Assembly: GCF_014191355.1 (NCBI RefSeq) | Contig: NZ_JACHWM010000022.1 | Span: forward strand, 1-64,000 | Reading direction: 5' to 3' | DNA: 64,000 nucleotides | Origin: Methylobacterium sp. R2-1 | Lineage (GTDB): Bacteria > Pseudomonadota > Alphaproteobacteria > Rhizobiales > Beijerinckiaceae | Shown here: positions 31,509-40,955 of the stretch, piece after piece | Position numbering within the stretch: the stretch's first letter is position 1 | How the letters are laid out: each line of letters begins with the position of its first letter | Made by a program: the position numbers and the translations under genes | Notes under the pieces: generated by a model | Seen by the model: only the letters and a program-made list of their open reading frames with translations | What the model was told of the DNA's origin: nothing | The model's database searches: none

Positions 31509-31805
31509 TCACACTTTTTGCACTCGCGCCAGCAGGATCGCGGTTCGGATCGCGCCGCGCTTCCGGGTTCTGGAAGTGGGGATCATGGTGGCCGTAGACC
31601 TTTGAAGCATCTCGGGAGTCGGCCGGAGATAGTCGGCTGCCTCCCATAGATTAACGCCCTGCTGCATCAGCCATGTCGCGGCCGTGTGCCGTAGGACGTG
31701 GCGCGAGGTGTCTTCCTCAAACCCTGCCAGCCGCACCGCGGTGGCGAACGCTGTCTTCACCGATGCCACTGGCTCGCCGTTCCATCCAACGATGTACTCG
31801 GGCAT
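31509..31805 (-). pseudogene. Integrase C-terminal fragment joined to a family A tail
   Basis: Reads 'MPEYIVGWNGEPVASVKTAF' and 'HVLRHTAATWLMQQGVNLWE', the HxxRH block of tyrosine recombinases, and 'TPEMLQRS', then loses the catalytic Tyr region and ends in 'KRGAIRTAILLARVQKV', the tail of family A. The 5' part is lost behind an in-frame stop. A recombination joint between two element genes. Confidence 0.65.
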
Positions 31806-31913
31806 GCGCGACTTCTTGGACGCGGCATCGTTCTCTTATTCTCTCGATGCCGGCGAGCGCGGTGCGATCAATGATGCCGCGCGGCATCGAGCGGGCGGTG
31901 TGCTGAGCGCCCA

Positions 31914-32060
31914 TCAGGCTGCACTGGCCGCTGTGGGGTCGTGCAGCACCGCCGCAACGGCAAGGTAATGGCTGGCGAGATCACGCTTCTTTGCCTCCAC
32001 CTCGGCCAGAAGCCCCGTAAAGGATCCGATGCCATCTGCGCCTTGTGCTTGGATCGACAT
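31914..32060 (-). CDS. Possible small protein, 48 aa
   Basis: 'MSIQAQGADGIGSFTGLLAE', 'VEAKKRDLASHYLAVAAVLH'. Coding-like composition and a clear helix; codon bias fits the organism. No clear ribosome site. Lies upstream of the integrase fragment. Moderately likely to be real. Confidence 0.4.
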   Translation of the reverse strand: MSIQAQGADGIGSFTGLLAEVEAKKRDLASHYLAVAAVLHDPTAASAA

Positions 32061-32321
32061 CGGGTCAGGACACCGGGTCGGATGCGCGGCACTTCAGCAT
32101 GAGTGTCATGAAGACGTCATCTCAGTTGCGCAAAGTTTCGCGATTTGCCGCACAATATTCATTGCACGGATTTTGAGTCCGGCAAAGAACAGGATTTCTG
32201 TAAGAAAATCTACGCGCCACTCTCAACTCCTTCGGTGCCCAATCGTCTGATTTGGCCATCGTTCGCTAACCATAAGCAGCTCCTGAGCGGATCGTTCCGT
32301 GCGGGCGTTCGTTGATAGAGT

Positions 32322-32549
32322 ATGTCCGGGAATACTACTGATATCAGTTGTTGCTCTCTCCTGGGAACAGCTGTAAATATTGCATTTGGCTCCGTTGAGT
32401 TGCGCGGGGTCATTCGCGCAATTGGAGACACGGTATCCATGCCGAGGCCGGGGGCATCGGGTGAGGCCAGTTTCCGGCAGGTCGTTATCGACCTCGGAGA
32501 CCGAGCTGCTCCGCTGGAGTTGTGGCTGAGCGATGAGGATTTCGACTAG
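32322..32549 (+). CDS. Hypothetical protein, 75 aa
   Basis: 'MSGNTTDISCCSLLGTAVNI' with later beta strands 'SVELRGVIRAIGDTVSM' and 'VVIDLGDRAAPLELWLSDED'. Acidic C-terminus. Upstream DNA is AT-rich (32120-32330) and may carry a promoter. No known family. Confidence 0.55.
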   Translation: MSGNTTDISCCSLLGTAVNIAFGSVELRGVIRAIGDTVSMPRPGASGEASFRQVVIDLGDRAAPLELWLSDEDFD

Positions 32550-33302
32550 TAGCCTAAGCGGGTGAGGTGAGGCCGGCTCATCTCGCCTGCTCGTCGCTCT
32601 GGCTTTCGAGGATGGTGGGGGCCGCTTCGCAGACCGGGCCGTTCGCGAGTTCGAGCGGCATGTCGGCGTGGCACGGCTCGTCGAGAGCGCGGGCAAGGCA
32701 GTTTGGAGCCAATGTTTAGTTTGGGGACAGACTGAGCTTGGTGCCGTTGTTGAATTGCAGGCGAAGGCGCGGCTGCCATCAAGTCTAATATTGAGCATCC
32801 CGAGCCGCAAATTTGCCAAAGCATGCCGGACTGTATGGTCAGAAGGGCAAGCCCATGGACTCGAATTCAGCGCGGTCACGCCGGATGCCCTGACTTCAGC
32901 GTACGCTCGACGAGACAACCTGTCGCAAGCGTGCAGCGGGCCAACAGCGAAGGGGGTGCCCGATGCCGGCCCGCCGGTCGCTTGCCGCAGTGTCGGATGG
33001 GGAGGCTACGGCGCAACGACACCACTTCGTGCGCCTCGCACCGGAAGTGCTCAACCAGCGTTTGCGGATTACCGCGATTGAGGTGTCGGCCTCGCGATAC
33101 CGGAGCGCGAGCCGGGAGCAGCGGGTCGGCGCCCCCCAACACCGGCCCGCCGTCTGCGGCCTGCAGCGAGGCGGTGAGCTTCTGCAGACGCAGTCCTTCG
33201 TGCCCCTTGCTCCCAAGGCACTCAAGTAGCTCCTCCGAGGCAGCTCGATAGTCGTCCTCGAGCCGGCCGGATCCGCCGCGCATTCCCCCATCACTGCATC
33301 AA
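32550..33302. other. No supportable gene
   Basis: Overlapping frames on both strands cover 32700-33290 but none has a consistent start, ribosome site or recognisable domain; they look like mutual shadows of eroded coding DNA. Confidence 0.35.
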
Positions 33303-33719
33303 CTAGGCCCAGCCAAGTTCTTTAACGGCTACAGTGTCGTTCCAGATCTTTGTCATGTGGCTGATCTTGTCGCCGTCGAACTGCATGGCATAAACGTAGT
33401 CGGTTGCCGTGCTTTTTCCGGTGGGAGGACAAGGTCCGCCTTCTCCGGTATGTGTCCCTCGGAAGACACCATACGCCGTCACGTTTTGGCGCTCTTCGTC
33501 TGTTGCGAAGGATTTCACTTCGTAACGGCCGTCAGGAATGAACGTCAGCAGCCCCTTCATCCATTCCGTATAGTCCCGTAACGTGGCGATGTTGGAAAGA
33601 GCATCGGCCTGAGCCGAGAAGCTGGCATTGGGGGTGCAGTAGCGCTCGCAGGCGTCCCAGCCGCCGCCTGTCTCACATGTATCGAAAAACGCTTTGGCGG
33701 CGGATGTAATCGTACCCAT
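33303..33719 (-). CDS. SnoaL-like / NTF2-fold protein
   Basis: 138 residues from 'MGTITSAAKAFFDTCETGGG'. 'CERYCTPNASFSAQADAL', 'LRDYTEWMKGLLTFIPDGRY' and 'YVYAMQFDGDKISHMTKIWN' match the cone-shaped SnoaL/polyketide-cyclase fold used by small isomerases and hydrolases. No partner enzyme adjacent. Substrate unknown. Confidence 0.8.
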   Translation of the reverse strand: MGTITSAAKAFFDTCETGGGWDACERYCTPNASFSAQADALSNIATLRDYTEWMKGLLTFIPDGRYEVKSFATDEERQNVTAYGVFRGTHTGEGGPCPPTGKSTATDYVYAMQFDGDKISHMTKIWNDTVAVKELGWA

Positions 33720-34235
33720 GCTCAATGCCTCGCTGAATTGACGCGCGAGAATAGGACGTTTGCAGATGGCCCGATACGGCAAGGGGCACCGTTCACCTGC
33801 TGCAATTGTTTCCAGCAGTGGGGACTTCTACGGCTTGGTGCCTATGGAATGGCTATCTGGCTGACGCAATGTCGGCGATTGGTGGCGGACGGGCGCTCGG
33901 GATCGGCGGGGCGGCGCCGAGTTGACGGCTCTGGGCAGATGACTGCCCGACCCTAGCTTCGGTCCCATCCAGATTAGCGACGAACCACATATTCAGCCCC
34001 GACCGATCCACCGGCGCGGGACTTTTTCGTGCGTCAGCGCTTGCCCATCTGCCTCCTCAGGCTGACGGGAGCGTGGCTTCGCTGTTCTCGCCTCGCATCT
34101 GCCTCTCGATGAGTGTCGCCTGCTTGCTGTTCGTTAAGCGTCAAAGCGACCTTCATTTTCGCTTTGGACAGATCCTTGGCGCTCCGCATACACGGCCGGC
34201 TCAGCCTCGCCGCGGTTCAGCCGCCCTAGGGTGTT
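33720..34235. other. No supportable gene
   Basis: Contains a weak terminator-like sequence near 34014 (gcgggactttttcg) and a decayed CGGCTCAGCC repeat near 34197. Open frames are not convincing. Confidence 0.35.
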
Positions 34236-34307
34236 TCACGCGTGCTCGTTCCGATCCGCGGTGAGCTTGTCGAACCAATTAGGATCGGGACGCTTGAGAG
34301 TGGTCAT
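34236..34307 (-). CDS. Possible tiny protein, 23 aa
   Basis: 'MTTLKRPDPNWFDKLTADRN'. Its ATG overlaps the stop of the upstream 33-residue frame by ATGA. Listed because the coupled pair resembles other small genes here. Confidence 0.3.
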   Translation of the reverse strand: MTTLKRPDPNWFDKLTADRNEHA

Positions 34308-34405
34308 CGCCCTGCCTCCCATGAAACGATCAGCAAATTCAACGCCGCCTTCATTTCGAGCCGCGCTGCTTCAAAGCTGGTGTGAGGAGCGATGGAACGA
34401 CCCAT
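34304..34405 (-). CDS. Possible small protein, 33 aa
   Basis: 'MGRSIAPHTSFEAARLEMKA' and a short helix 'ALNLLIVSWEAGR'. GAGG precedes the ATG. Plausible as a small helical protein but could be a fragment of a longer ancestral gene. Confidence 0.35.
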   Translation of the reverse strand: MGRSIAPHTSFEAARLEMKAALNLLIVSWEAGR

Positions 34406-34709
34406 CACCTCACCGCGTCGCTTTATGGACCACGTAAAGACCCGGCTCTCCAGTTGGAGCGGCCTTACGTCAACGACAAACGGATGGGAGGGTGCAGCAG
34501 CCATACTCAACCATGCCACACCGGCGCGCCTACTCATAGGCTGCGTCAACGCCCGCGAAATTCGAACCGTCTCCCCCCCGAACGGCAGAAGCCCTCCCAG
34601 CCTCCGGTTCGCCCTAGAGGTGCGCACCGGTCGCTCGTGCTGCATGGAACCTAAGTTTCTTATGAAGCAGAAGGGCCCGTCATCGCTCGTTTCAACGAAA
34701 TCGCATCTT

Positions 34710-34743
34710 GCCCGGCTCGACTTGGCCGCGACGGGGTTTTTCG
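34710..34743 (+). terminator. Dispersed terminator-like hairpin, decayed copy
   Basis: 'gcccggctcgacttggccgcgacggggttttt'; same family with mismatches. It sits past the end of the minus-strand Crp-partner copy at the same relative place as the 50738 hairpin sits past the intact pair, so it was duplicated with that segment. Confidence 0.5.
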
Positions 34744-34907
34744 TGCTCGCCACAGGGTCGCACATCATCCGAGCGATTTCGCTCGCATACCGGGGCGCCC
34801 AAGCAGGTGGTGCGGGCGAGGTAGGTCGAGTGGATCCGCCGTGTAAGTGGCCGAAATCGAGGCGCTGAGCCCGCAGCTACGGACTGCTGACGCTCACATT
34901 TGCCCGT

Positions 34908-35153
34908 CTACCGCTTGCATTCCAGCCGCCACTCGACCCAGCTTTGGGCCTCATCGAGATTGGCGAAAGTGGGTGGGTCTGGATGATCGACGGGGCCGAA
35001 GCCCGCCTCCAGAAACCACATCCCGGCCCTGTCTCCGTGAATGTCCGACATCCGAACCAGAACCGCTACCAAGAACCCGTCGGAGAAGACGAGGTGGCTC
35101 TCCATGTCGGAACTCCCTGTCGCAACTCGAATGGGCTGTAGGCGAAGGGGCAT
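34908..35153 (-). CDS. 81-aa Crp-partner protein, second copy (family F)
   Basis: 'MPLRLQPIRVATGSSDMESH', 'LVFSDGFLVAVLVRMSD' and 'GMWFLEAGFGPVDHPDPPTF', about three quarters identical to 50360-50605. The frame is intact although its upstream Crp partner is broken. Beta-rich, soluble, no known domain. Confidence 0.55.
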   Translation of the reverse strand: MPLRLQPIRVATGSSDMESHLVFSDGFLVAVLVRMSDIHGDRAGMWFLEAGFGPVDHPDPPTFANLDEAQSWVEWRLECKR

Positions 35154-35746
35154 CTCACCGCTCGCTGCTGAGGCTGTTCGCTGCCTAAGCTGCAGGTGCG
35201 CCGGGTCAACTCCGCGGCCTGCAGAAGCTCGTCCCAAGCCTCGATCACCGGCATGTTGCCGCGCAGCGTGACCAAGCTCCGGCCACACATCTCCTTGAGG
35301 ACACGGTTGACGTGCACGTCCGTGAGGCTCAATGCCTCGGCGAGGTCGATCTGCGTGAGCGGGAACTCACAGCGGCAGCTCCCGGCCACTCCAGCCGATT
35401 GCAGCTTCAGGTACAGCTCACAGAAGAGGTGCGCGACCTGCTCGAAGGCGGAGCATCGGCCTAAGCCGACCATCCACTCACGGAAGATGCCTGCATCGAT
35501 CAGGGTCAAGTGCCAGAGTCAGGATTTGCCGCCCGTCACCGAGCAGCTTGTAGCGGCAAGCCCAGCCGTCGAGGATGAGACACGAATGCGCGGGCTGGTC
35601 GCCGTTGCGTACGATGTCCTGCCGAGCGATGAGATTGTGGATTCTCACGGCAGGTTCTCGACGGCCTGACACTCGACATCTGAGAGGGCAGCAATGCCGT
35701 CCAGCTTGCTGATGAGCATGGTTATGGCTTGCGGGTGGTGAGGCAT
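35154..35746 (-). pseudogene. Crp/Fnr regulator, degenerate copy (family F)
   Basis: Starts 'MPHHPQAITMLISKLDGIAA' like the intact gene at 49617, stops, then resumes in another frame as 'LIARQDIVRNGDQPAHSCLI'. About 60 residues of the cyclic-nucleotide-binding barrel are deleted after 'LLGDGRQI', and the helix-turn-helix part ('FPLTQIDLAEALSLTDVHVN') continues in a third frame past the normal stop. Three lesions at least; non-functional. Confidence 0.8.
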
Positions 35747-35974
35747 GTTGCTTCCCCTTGCCTTGCAGACGGAAGCGCTTGCCCCTTCCAGCCATCAGTG
35801 TCCGTTGCAGATCCGCTGATGATGGCTGCCAGCACAAACTGATGCTGTCGAAAGCCTCTAATGTAAGTTAGTTTCAGGCAATTATTATTTGCTTCGTCAG
35901 ATGCGTTTGTGAGACGTCGGAGGATGTGGTGCGCGCCGTGCGTGGATCAATAACATAGTAGGCCACAAAGGCGC

Positions 35975-36181
35975 TCAGGTTACATCTCGTCGCTTCAGGA
36001 CTTGATGGCAAGCAAAGATATTGAGTCTCGACTTGTAGTCGAGGAGGATTAAATTATCGCAATTCATGCACTGGTATTTAGCGACGGTAGCAAACCAGCG
36101 TCCGCTCTTCTCATGCGCCCTTCCGCACGATGGACATGGGTGATGCATCAGTTCGTCATATAAGCTCGGCGACAACCTCAT
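35975..36181 (-). CDS. Small zinc-ribbon protein, 68 aa
   Basis: 'HHPCPSCGRAHEKSGRWF' and 'YQCMNCDNLILLD' supply two CxxC pairs 22 residues apart, a zinc ribbon. AT-richer than surroundings. No partner. Likely nucleic-acid or protein binding, by inference. Confidence 0.6.
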   Translation of the reverse strand: MRLSPSLYDELMHHPCPSCGRAHEKSGRWFATVAKYQCMNCDNLILLDYKSRLNIFACHQVLKRRDVT

Positions 36182-36455
36182 GGTGCGGCCTATCTATCGA
36201 TGACGCACGAGGCCCGGCCGAGGCCTGACCAAATCTGCAATTATTCGCGGACTCATCTATATGATCGATTTTTTCAAAACGCCATCAATAAATGTTTTAC
36301 AACATACGGAAACCGTACTCCTCGCAAGCGAAGCGTTTCTATTGCCCCTGGGGTCAGCTGTCGTTTTGCGATGGGCGACCCAAAGTGTTCGGGATGACGG
36401 ATCGTGCTCGCTCTCAGCACGGCGGTGGTCGAGAGCAGGAGGTGACGTCCTGATC

Positions 36456-36695
36456 TCACGTGCGATCAGCGTAGGGCGGGATCTCGACGAGGGTTCCGAT
36501 CAAGCGGAGCAGGGCTTGTTGCTCCGGATTGCCGGATCCGTTGGCCAAGAATGCTCCCAGCTCGATGTGACTTCGCTGTCCGCCTGAAGGACCGTTTGGC
36601 TGGTGAATGACAAACGCCCTACCATTGGTAGGTTCCCGGCCCAGGAACCAGCAGTCGCCGTTCGGGCTCCGGTAAAGTTCGCGGCGATCGGACAT
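36456..36695 (-). CDS. Conserved hypothetical protein, 79 aa
   Basis: 'MSDRRELYRSPNGDCWFLGR', 'NGRAFVIHQPNGPSGGQRSH' and 'EQQALLRLIGTLV'. I recognise the overall pattern as a short protein widespread in Rhizobiales, without known function. ATG at 36695 preferred to an upstream start. Confidence 0.7.
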   Translation of the reverse strand: MSDRRELYRSPNGDCWFLGREPTNGRAFVIHQPNGPSGGQRSHIELGAFLANGSGNPEQQALLRLIGTLVEIPPYADRT

Positions 36696-37029
36696 GATAA
36701 TAGCCCTCAGCATTTCCTGTGCCGATGGATGAACCTGCGATGGTACGAAGGTCTCTCCTCGTAAGAGGCATAGACCCTATCGTGCGGTGTGTCTTCCTGC
36801 ACCCCTTGGGCGCCGTCGATCCCGCATCTGGTGCAGCGCGCCTGCCGGACGAGTCGTCTGCGGGCCAGTCTCCGTCTTCTACTCAGACTGCACGAGCTGT
36901 CGCGCTCAACAGCCGCTCCTGCCGGTCGGGCTTGCTGACGAACTGCCCATCAGCGAGCCGTTGACGGTCGACGAGACCCTGCCGAGTTGAGGTCACGACG
37001 AACGGATGTGAGGCCAATGCTCTGCAACG
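36696..37029. other. No supportable gene
   Basis: A plus-strand frame at 36787-36990 has a C..C pair ('YSDCTSCRAQQ') but no convincing start. Treated as eroded. Confidence 0.3.
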
Positions 37030-37137
37030 TCGGCGGCCGAGGTCGTCCCATCCCTCTTTCCGTGCATCGCTGGAGCCGGCCGCTACTGCTACGTGCCCGG
37101 CGGTCTCGTAGATCTCCCGCACGGTCGCAATGTCCAA
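37030..37137 (-). pseudogene. Family B fragment
   Basis: 'MDIATVREIYETAGHVAVAA' resembles 'LDEGTVRQIYETVGEEADEA' in the intact family B gene. Homology fades after about 25 residues; no family start. A scrap. Confidence 0.4.
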
Positions 37138-37387
37138 TGCGGGGTCCGAACGAGCTTAAGTCAGTATGCAGTGTGACGACTAATTCGCAGTGCCTTGATT
37201 TCTCGCTGCTAATGCTCTGTCGAGTGGAGTTTGCTGCATATGCCAAATAGCCTGCGGCCAAAAACACGCTGGGCTGCACTCGAAGGCCTTTGAAATCTAA
37301 AGCCCTGTGGGGGATATTGGATAAGCTGAAATTGCGCAGGGGCGGCAAAAGGCGGGATATGTTTCCGCCAAGCCCCTGGGCGAATTT

Positions 37388-37591
37388 ATGCAGATTGATG
37401 GTAGCAGCCTCGATGAGTGGCAGCGCGTTGTCGCAGAACTCTTGACGGTTGGCGAGAAGGCGCTTCTTCAGCTTCGCGAAGCAGCAGATTTTCGTGTTCG
37501 GCTTCTAACTGAAATGCCGAATCTGGAGCTGAACAAAGACGCCGCTAAAGCCTCTCAACCTGACAAGCTAACCGGATCTTTAGCGGAATAG
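37388..37591 (+). CDS. Hypothetical protein, 67 aa
   Basis: 'MQIDGSSLDEWQRVVAELLT', 'GEKALLQLREAADFRVRLLT'. Helical and soluble, moderately AT-rich. Its 3' end overlaps the convergent DUF6894 gene by 47 bp, which weakens the call. Confidence 0.4.
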   Translation: MQIDGSSLDEWQRVVAELLTVGEKALLQLREAADFRVRLLTEMPNLELNKDAAKASQPDKLTGSLAE

Positions 37592-37778
37592 CGCCCTTTT
37601 CATCGCGGACCGTCAGAACCAGGGCCGCTTCTTTGGCGTCCTCAGTTTCGGCTCGCATGAGCTGCGTGACGACTTGTAGAGCTTCCGCACATAATATTTC
37701 TTCGTTGTCTTCTATCTCTCGCCCAACTACATCGCACAGATCGGTTCCGTCGTGCACGTCGAAAAAATAGCGGGGCAT
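37545..37778 (-). CDS. DUF6894-family protein
   Basis: 77 residues: 'MPRYFFDVHDGTDLCDVVGR' is the family signature; 'AALVLTVRDEKGAIPLKIRL' closes the domain. These small proteins are numerous in Methylobacterium-type genomes with no known function. Start at 37778 chosen because the signature begins there. Relatives at 25188 (broken) and 52897. Confidence 0.75.
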   Translation of the reverse strand: MPRYFFDVHDGTDLCDVVGREIEDNEEILCAEALQVVTQLMRAETEDAKEAALVLTVRDEKGAIPLKIRLACQVERL

Positions 37779-38059
37779 CGCATGTGGCCTTATCAGCGCG
37801 TGGCAGTAGGCTGTGTGGCGAGTCAATTCCAATTCTACTCAAATTTTCGTTACTAGCAACTTCTCTCTCTAATCGAATAATTTTGAATTACTACTTGTAA
37901 ATGAAATCTGAAAATTGATTATCTGTTTGGTCCGGCCGACATGCTCGATCTCAGCGTTCGTGACGCTGCCAGTGGTGGCGAACGACACGCCCACGCTGAT
38001 CCTCGCAGTACCACACGGCGTGGCACCCATCTGGCGCGAGAAGGGCATTCTGCCCGGGC

Positions 38060-38325
38060 GCTCCTTGAAAGCCGGCGTAGTCAAGGTCGATCTGGTGCCG
38101 CTGGCGGCCTCACAGCGGGCCTCGACTTTCCGTCGTCGACCGCGAGCGCTCGGCACGCCTCATGGATGCGATGGAGGCCTGCGACGCCCGCTTCGGCTGT
38201 GGCAGCGTCGTACCGGTACGAGCAGCTTGCTCTGGAGCGACAGCGGCGCATCTGGACGATGACGGTCGAGATGCGGACACCGCGTTACACGACGCAGGTC
38301 CGTGAGTTGCCGGTTGCGCAGGCCT
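38060..38325 (+). pseudogene. umuC (DNA polymerase V subunit) C-terminal remnant
   Basis: Across three frames: 'LKAGVVKVDLVPLAASQRA', 'VVDRERSARLMDAMEACDAR' and 'RRIWTMTVEMRTPRYTTQVR' with 'ELPVAQA'. This is the C-terminal, beta-clamp-proximal part of UmuC-type Y-family polymerases. At least two frameshifts and no polymerase domain; no umuD nearby. Confidence 0.65.
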
Positions 38326-38480
38326 GGCGGGCCGGCTTCGGCCCAAGGCAATCGGCCGACAGCGAACGCTGCTCTTGCCAGGCGCATCGAGTCGCCGCAC
38401 TCTCAGCTTAGCAGTACGCCTATCGGGAGAATGCCGGAGCATTCCCTCATCGGACTGCAGGATCTGGGAAGTCCAAAAGT

Positions 38481-39191
38481 ATGACGATGGATGTTGGGCA
38501 CGCCGCAGGCGGCGGCTTGAACAAGACCGCTCTGTCCGAACGTCGGGCTCGGCTTCTTGACCGTCGCTCGTTTTTGGTCGGCTCGGCCGCCGGCTTAGGC
38601 GCGCTCGGGCTGGGCGGTTGCGTGACATCCGACAGCACGATGCTGGCCGAGGCAGCGAAGGTCTACGGGCCTATGCCGGATGAAAAGTTTCCAATTCCGG
38701 CGGTCGATATCAGCAAAGTCAATCCGAAATATTATCGCCGGACGGTTCAGTACGAAACCAAGGAAGCACTTGGAACGATCATCGTCGACCCCCGCAACTA
38801 CTATGTCTACCGCATTGAGGGCGACGGTTCAGCCACCCGCTACGGCGCCAATGTCGGGCGCGATGGGTTCCTGTGGAGCGGTGACGCTTATGTCGGTCGC
38901 AAGTCCGAATGGGCAACCTGGACGCCACCCAAGGAGATGATCCGGCGGCAGCCCGAGGCGGCCAAATACGCCCGTGGGATGCCGGGCGGCCTCGACAACC
39001 CGCTCGGCGCCCGTACCCTTCATCTCTACCAGAACGGCGCCTATACACTCTACACGATCTACGCCAGCAGCGACCCCGAATCGATCGGCAGCGGCATCAC
39101 AAGCGGCTGTGTCGGCCTGCTGAGTCAGGACATGATCCATCTCTACGGGCGAACCCCGGTTAAGACAAAGGTGGTGGTCCTGCCCGCATAG
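38481..39191 (+). CDS. L,D-transpeptidase-like (YkuD) lipoprotein lacking the usual His
   Basis: 236 residues: twin-arginine-like 'RRSFLVGSAAGLGALGLGGC' with lipobox Cys47, then a YkuD domain. The family's end block normally reads 'I-H-G-T-N-E-P ... SSGCIRM'. Here it is 'TIYASSDPESIG' and 'ITSGCVGLL', so Cys210 is kept but the catalytic His is Tyr194 and the Arg after CxR is Gly. Periplasmic. Either catalytically dead or using another base. Stands alone after the umuC debris. Confidence 0.85.
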   Translation: MTMDVGHAAGGGLNKTALSERRARLLDRRSFLVGSAAGLGALGLGGCVTSDSTMLAEAAKVYGPMPDEKFPIPAVDISKVNPKYYRRTVQYETKEALGTIIVDPRNYYVYRIEGDGSATRYGANVGRDGFLWSGDAYVGRKSEWATWTPPKEMIRRQPEAAKYARGMPGGLDNPLGARTLHLYQNGAYTLYTIYASSDPESIGSGITSGCVGLLSQDMIHLYGRTPVKTKVVVLPA

Positions 39192-39240
39192 GGAAACCTT
39201 CGAGCCCTGACTCCGACGTCATGTGGGGTTCCGACGAGAT

Positions 39241-39375
39241 CATGGCCTGTGGGACGTGGTGCCGGATCGGGTGATCCGCAGCAGGATCATCACCACGAGG
39301 TACAGCAGCGTCGCGCGTAGTACGGTCCCCATGCGGATGTTCCACGAGCCGCCAGGGATAGATGAACCGCGATAG
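39241..39375 (-). pseudogene. DUF421-like membrane protein N-terminal remnant
   Basis: Minus-strand frame 'GSSIPGGSWNIRMGTVLRAT' and 'LLYLVVMILLRITRSGT' resembles the first helix of YetF/DUF421 proteins, then ends. Weak but the helix-plus-LLR pattern is characteristic. Confidence 0.3.
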
Positions 39376-39700
39376 GGAAAGGTGCTGTGCTCGCCGGCAA
39401 CCGAGAGAATAGCTTCCGTCCGGCCTTGCAGATGTGGGGCCAGCCGCAGCTTGATGGGGCCTGTCCTCTCGCGCCCGAGAACGAACCGGTAGGTGCCCCC
39501 TCCCGGGTGGCGGTCACATCCTTCGCAGCTGGCTCGGCGGTCGTGATCGAGGCGTCATCGAGAAGAGTGGAGCCAACACCAATGTCGAGTGTCTCGGCCC
39601 TCAGAGGCGACGTCGCACGGATGATCAACTCGCTCGGCACCGCGGAGACAGTCCGGCCAACCCTGCAGCGGTGCCGCGGTTCATTCCGGCAGGCTCGTTG

Positions 39701-39777
39701 CGACCCGCCCGCCTCCGCGCGCGAGACGCCGGAGGTGGTGATGCGAGCGCCGTGTGTGGAACGACGGGGGGCGTAAA
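39701..39777 (+). pseudogene. Family E tail fragment
   Basis: 'ARETPEVVMRAPCVERRGA' and a stop, matching the C-terminal end of the family E remnants at 149 and 3765. A further scrap is near 35920-35950. Confidence 0.45.
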
Positions 39778-40286
39778 AACGAACGGTACGATTTCGGACT
39801 ATCGCTGAACAACGCGTGCGGGTTCCCGTTCCCTTCCCAGCGACTCTCCGTCGTTCCTCCCAAGACTTGCCCCGCCCGGTCCGCCGGAGCGGGGTTTTTC
39901 GTCACCCATCGGCATGGCACCATCAGGCCCCGCCTGCACGGTGACGCCGCCAATTCCATCTGGATGTTGTTGCTAGCGGAAGGGGTTGGCACGTTCGCCG
40001 GCTGGCAGGAGACGTCTCGCCAAGAAATATGAAAGTTTCACTTCGGAAGGCAGCATGCATCCAAATTCGTCGATCTCAACGGATCCATTACGCAGGATCT
40101 CCACTCTCAATTGAGGAGCGGGCGAGCCAAAACGTGAGTGGATCCGGCGATGCAGAGCCGAGTCCGAAGGCCGCCGTGCCGTAGCCGCAGCCTTCGGGCT
40201 CGGTCGCCCGAGCTTCAAAGCACTCGGCTCACGCGGACCGAGTGCCGCTCTCCTCTCGTGACGAGCCCGACTTACGAGGCTGAGCG
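39778..40286. other. Gene-free stretch
   Basis: Holds the terminator at 39870-39899 and otherwise no supportable gene on either strand. Confidence 0.4.
39870..39899 (+). terminator. Rho-independent terminator
   Basis: CCCCGC ... GCGGGG followed by TTTTT. Loop 'ccggtccgccgga' differs from the CGGCTCAGCC family. No gene ends directly before it. Confidence 0.65.
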
Positions 40287-40721
40287 TCAGTCCTTGAGAT
40301 CGGCCGGAACCTTGCCGCCGTTTTCCTCAAGCTTCTTGATGACCTGCTTGTGCAGCCAGATGTTCATCGAGGCCGAATCGTTCTTGTCGCCGGTGTAGTG
40401 CAGTTCGTCGGCGAGCTGCTGGCGGGCGTGCAGGCTCGAATCCAGGTCGAGCAGCTTCATCAGGTCGACGATGGAGGTGCGCCAGTTCAGCTTCTGCGAG
40501 TTCTTCGCCGCGAGGTCGTTGAGCACGGCCTCGACGTCGACCGATCCGCCGGACGACGTGCCGCCGCTGGTGGGTGCGGAGGCCGGCGCGCTGCCGCCGG
40601 ATGACGGCTGAGCCTGGGTCTCGGAAGGCTTGGAGGACGACGTGCTGGACTCGGCGGCCTGCGCCTCGGACGAGCCGAACGGGTGGAGGATCTTGCTGAC
40701 GATGCTGCCGATGAGGCTCAT
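40287..40721 (-). CDS. DUF3597-domain protein
   Basis: 144 residues: 'MSLIGSIVSKILHPFGSSEA', a Ser/Ala/Pro-rich linker (about 20-55), then 'LNDLAAKNSQKLNWRTSIVD' and 'ARQQLADELHYTGDKNDSAS' with a basic end. This is DUF3597, possibly murein- or lysine-rich surface related; function unknown. Divergent from the ABC transporter operon. A frame continuing far upstream is antisense to that operon and not real. Confidence 0.85.
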   Translation of the reverse strand: MSLIGSIVSKILHPFGSSEAQAAESSTSSSKPSETQAQPSSGGSAPASAPTSGGTSSGGSVDVEAVLNDLAAKNSQKLNWRTSIVDLMKLLDLDSSLHARQQLADELHYTGDKNDSASMNIWLHKQVIKKLEENGGKVPADLKD

Positions 40722-40955
40722 GGCGTGAGGTATCCTGTCGTCTGTCCCGCAGCGTGGATGCCGCTCTCGGCTGGGTAAACGGTAGGAAGAACGAGGCCGT
40801 TCCGTCGCAGGCCGGCAAAGCTTCGCCGCTCTGACGCTGCCGGGTTGATCCGCCGAGCAGGGCGACCGACTGGGGCACCACGTGCGGAAGCGACATTGGA
40901 AGATCGCGCCCGCTGTGCCATGGGGAACGCCAACCGGCTTCCCTGGAATCCATCG

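Noticed and set aside
32876..33294. Overlapping minus-strand frames of about 135 codons
   Set aside because: Two frames compete over the same DNA, neither with a ribosome site or a domain; a plus-strand frame is equally long.
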